The notes below the pieces were generated by a model. It worked only from the letters and a program-made list of their open reading frames with translations. It searched no databases and was not told the DNA's origin. The position numbers and the translations under genes are program-made. 5,992 nt of DNA from JBFJVD01 sp041624375 (GTDB taxonomy: Bacteria; Chloroflexota; Anaerolineae; Anaerolineales; E44-bin32). Shown here in pieces: positions 4,105-5,992 of the stretch; position 1 is the stretch's first letter; each line of letters starts with the position of its first letter. The stretch spans positions 1-5,992 of the forward strand of contig JBFJVD010000185.1 in the NCBI GenBank assembly GCA_041624375.1, read 5' to 3'.

Positions 4105-5992
4105 TCAGAGCCGGGGCGACCGGAAGACCGAGGTCTTGGCGAGCGAGTCGGTCTCAAGCAATTCGCGTTCAGCTCCGATCAAGTCGAAGGCCGCCCGCGC
4201 TTCCTGCAGGTGGTGCGTTCTGGCCGGATCGAATGCCTCCAAGTGCCTGGCCAGTTCCATCCGGGCGAGGCCGCTGTCGTAGGGCATCCCCAACTGTAGG
4301 CCGAACTCGAGGCTGTGGCGCCAGTGCCGCTGCGCCCTGCCCGCCTGACCGTTCATAGAGGCGAGGCAACCCTTCCAGAGTTCGGCGCGAGAGAGGCCAA
4401 TCGGGAAGACGGCGGCAAACCCGCCCAGCTCCTTGCAGGCTTTTCGTGCCCGCTGCGCCAGCTCACGCCGGCGGTCATCGTCACGGGCGGACCGCAGCAA
4501 TTCCATTGTGGTTTCAGTAACTGCAGCGTAGGCGTCCAGGGTCGAGTAGAGGCTCGGCGGTGACTGAGCCATCCGCTCCACAGCGCTGCGCATATGCGCC
4601 TCGGCAGCGTCTAGATCGCCGAGACGAAGGTGTGCCTGACCCAGCAGGGCAAAGGCCCGCAGCTCTTCCGTGCGATCTGGACTCTGCTGGAAGAGCGCAA
4701 GCGCCCTCTTGAGAAGGCGCACAACTTCCTCCAGGTCTGAATCGCGCCCACGTCGGAGCAGGTACTCGGCGCGGCCGGCCAAACCCCATGTCTGGTGCTG
4801 CAAATCGCCGCTGCGCTCAGCCAGATCTGCCAGTTCGGAGACGTGCACCAGGGTCTGCTCGAGATCGCCGCGGTAGTAGTAGGTGTTGAGCAGAATCGAG
4901 AGTCCGATGCCGAGGCGCTTCCAGTCGCCGATCTCCGCATGAATCCGGTTCGCCTCCAGCAGGGAAGCCTCACATTCCTTCCAGGCACCTTCACCGACCA
5001 TGTAGGCGCTCTGGGTCATGAGCACGTAGGCTGTCACTGCCGGCTGATCGACCAGCTGCGCGGTTTCCCAGGCGCGGCGCTTATAGCCCTCCGCCAGCCG
5101 GCCGAGGCGAAGGAGCGGAGAGGCGACTGCCATGTCGCCGTAAGCCCTGGCGAGCTCAGGGGAGGGTCCAGCGCGTTCTGCGAGGTTCAGGGTGCGCAGC
5201 GCGGCGTAGAGCGTCGCGAGCAAGTCGTTTGAGAAGAGATAGATTTCATCGAGCATCTTGTAGATGAATGCCGCCTCTCGCAGCCAGGTTCGTTCGCGTT
5301 CGGGGGCGCGGAAGAGTCGAATTGGAAGGAGCCGATGGGCCGCCTGCCGCAGCACCTGGATGAACAGCCCGAACGCCAGCCAGGCCCGCTGCTCGGGTAC
5401 AGGTTTGCCGAGCAGCGCCAGCGCACGCTGCAGGTGCTCCCGACTCTGGTCCAGGGCGCCGATGCCATATTCGGCCTGCCCAAGCTTCCGATGCAGACGG
5501 GCGCGGAGACAGAGGCGCGATTCCGGAATGAGCCGGTCCCGACGGGCCGACTCGAGGCGCTCATCGTGCGAGCCCATCCATTCGAGCGCCTGGCTGAGAT
5601 GCCCGATGGCTTCTTCGTAGGCTGCAACCCGCAGCGCACGCCCACCGGCGGCTGTCAGATATCGGATCGTTTTCTCGCGGTTGCCGGATTCACGGTAGTG
5701 GCGTGCCAGCTGCACCGCCACGTCTTCCGGACGGCGCGCATAGAGCGCCTCAAGCTCATTCCCGACCGCCTCATGCAGATAACCTCGTTCACTCTCACCC
5801 AATTGCTGGTAGAGGTATTTCTGGATTAGGTTATGGCGAAATCGATACTGCGAGATCCGCTGGCCATCGAGGTTGACTACGCCATACTCCACCGCCAAGC
5901 GGTGATCCCGCTCAAGCTCGCCGCTGACGCGGTGTAGCAGCGCGCGCGGGTCCAGCTCAAGAACTCTGGCGACCACTTCGACGGTGAAAGTC
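4105..5992 (-). CDS. C-terminal part of a large ATPase/TPR regulator (5'-truncated by the window)
   Basis: A minus-strand frame open from the window edge to the stop at 4105-4107, giving 628 visible residues. The GTG at 5976 is internal, because the frame continues upstream as TFTVE. The first 85 residues (FTVEVVARVLELDP..., ELERDHRL, YRFRHNLIQKYLYQQL, YLHEAVG) match the end of the ATPase module of STAND/AAA_16-type regulators, where the RFRH segment precedes the helical repeats. The remainder is alpha-helical with repeated TPR-like units, clearest at about 87-135, 160-195, 280-312, 358-392, 399-433 and 442-472 (for example RLGDLDAAEAHMRSAVERM). Family knowledge: such C-termini belong to proteins with an N-terminal class III adenylate/guanylate cyclase domain, or to LuxR/MalT- or SARP-type activators; the deciding N-terminal domain is off the window. 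TPRs would bind a partner or inducer. It ends 6 nt from the convergent P450 gene. No membrane segment is seen. Confidence 0.8.
   Translation of the reverse strand, partial: TFTVEVVARVLELDPRALLHRVSGELERDHRLAVEYGVVNLDGQRISQYRFRHNLIQKYLYQQLGESERGYLHEAVGNELEALYARRPEDVAVQLARHYRESGNREKTIRYLTAAGGRALRVAAYEEAIGHLSQALEWMGSHDERLESARRDRLIPESRLCLRARLHRKLGQAEYGIGALDQSREHLQRALALLGKPVPEQRAWLAFGLFIQVLRQAAHRLLPIRLFRAPERERTWLREAAFIYKMLDEIYLFSNDLLATLYAALRTLNLAERAGPSPELARAYGDMAVASPLLRLGRLAEGYKRRAWETAQLVDQPAVTAYVLMTQSAYMVGEGAWKECEASLLEANRIHAEIGDWKRLGIGLSILLNTYYYRGDLEQTLVHVSELADLAERSGDLQHQTWGLAGRAEYLLRRGRDSDLEEVVRLLKRALALFQQSPDRTEELRAFALLGQAHLRLGDLDAAEAHMRSAVERMAQSPPSLYSTLDAYAAVTETTMELLRSARDDDRRRELAQRARKACKELGGFAAVFPIGLSRAELWKGCLASMNGQAGRAQRHWRHSLEFGLQLGMPYDSGLARMELARHLEAFDPARTHHLQEARAAFDLIGAERELLETDSLAKTSVFRSPRL

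Noticed and set aside
4125..4138. AAGACC-GA-GGTCTT inverted repeat near the convergent gene ends
   Set aside because: The 2-nt loop is too small for an RNA hairpin and it lies inside the TPR gene's coding sequence with no T-tract on either side.
3921..4358. Plus-strand open frame (145 codons) bridging the P450 end and the TPR gene
   Set aside because: It is out of frame with the P450 and antisense to the TPR gene, with an Arg/Pro/Ser/Ala-rich translation typical of a GC-rich shadow.
5335..5829. Plus-strand open frame (164 codons) inside the TPR gene
   Set aside because: It is antisense to well-defined TPR repeats and contains no recognisable motif.

Overview
The window reads as a piece of chromosome from a GC-rich bacterium, most plausibly a member of the Chloroflexota. 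This is inference from three things together: an ECF-type sigma factor translationally coupled to a membrane protein with DUF5667/DUF5666-like architecture, an upstream reading frame ending in an Asn-Asp repeat tail, and a large ATPase/TPR regulator whose visible start resembles those found next to class III cyclase domains in that phylum. No ribosomal or tRNA marker is present to confirm the taxon. No CRISPR array, insertion sequence, tRNA or rRNA was seen.

Layout, left to right. Bases 1-74 are the 3' end of a plus-strand gene whose product ends in an (Asn-Asp)n tail encoded by near-perfect 24-nt repeats. The next 120 bases hold an AGGAGG motif, a perfect 14-bp inverted repeat and an extended -10 promoter candidate. 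They lead into an ECF-like sigma-70 factor (198-758) and, overlapping it by ATGA, a single-pass membrane protein (755-2170) with four extracytoplasmic DUF5666-like repeats that is probably its anti-sigma factor or sensor. A bulged hairpin (2195-2230) follows. A near-consensus sigma-A-type promoter (2251-2279) then drives a small FmdB-family double zinc ribbon protein (2309-2524). Next comes a cytochrome P450 (2683-4098) that has every family hallmark except the acidic residue of the I-helix acid-alcohol pair. The rest is the minus-strand C-terminal part of a large TPR regulator (4105-5992), convergent with the P450 and separated from it by only 6 nt; its N-terminus is outside the window.

The sigma and membrane genes form one functional unit, a transmembrane signalling module. 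The FmdB gene has its own promoter. The P450 appears to be a separate transcription unit, and no redox partner (ferredoxin or reductase) lies within the window. The TPR regulator is oriented independently. The points most worth a second look are the sigma/DUF5666 signalling pair, the hairpin architecture at its 5' end, and the Asp/Glu-to-Gly change in the P450 oxygen-activation motif.
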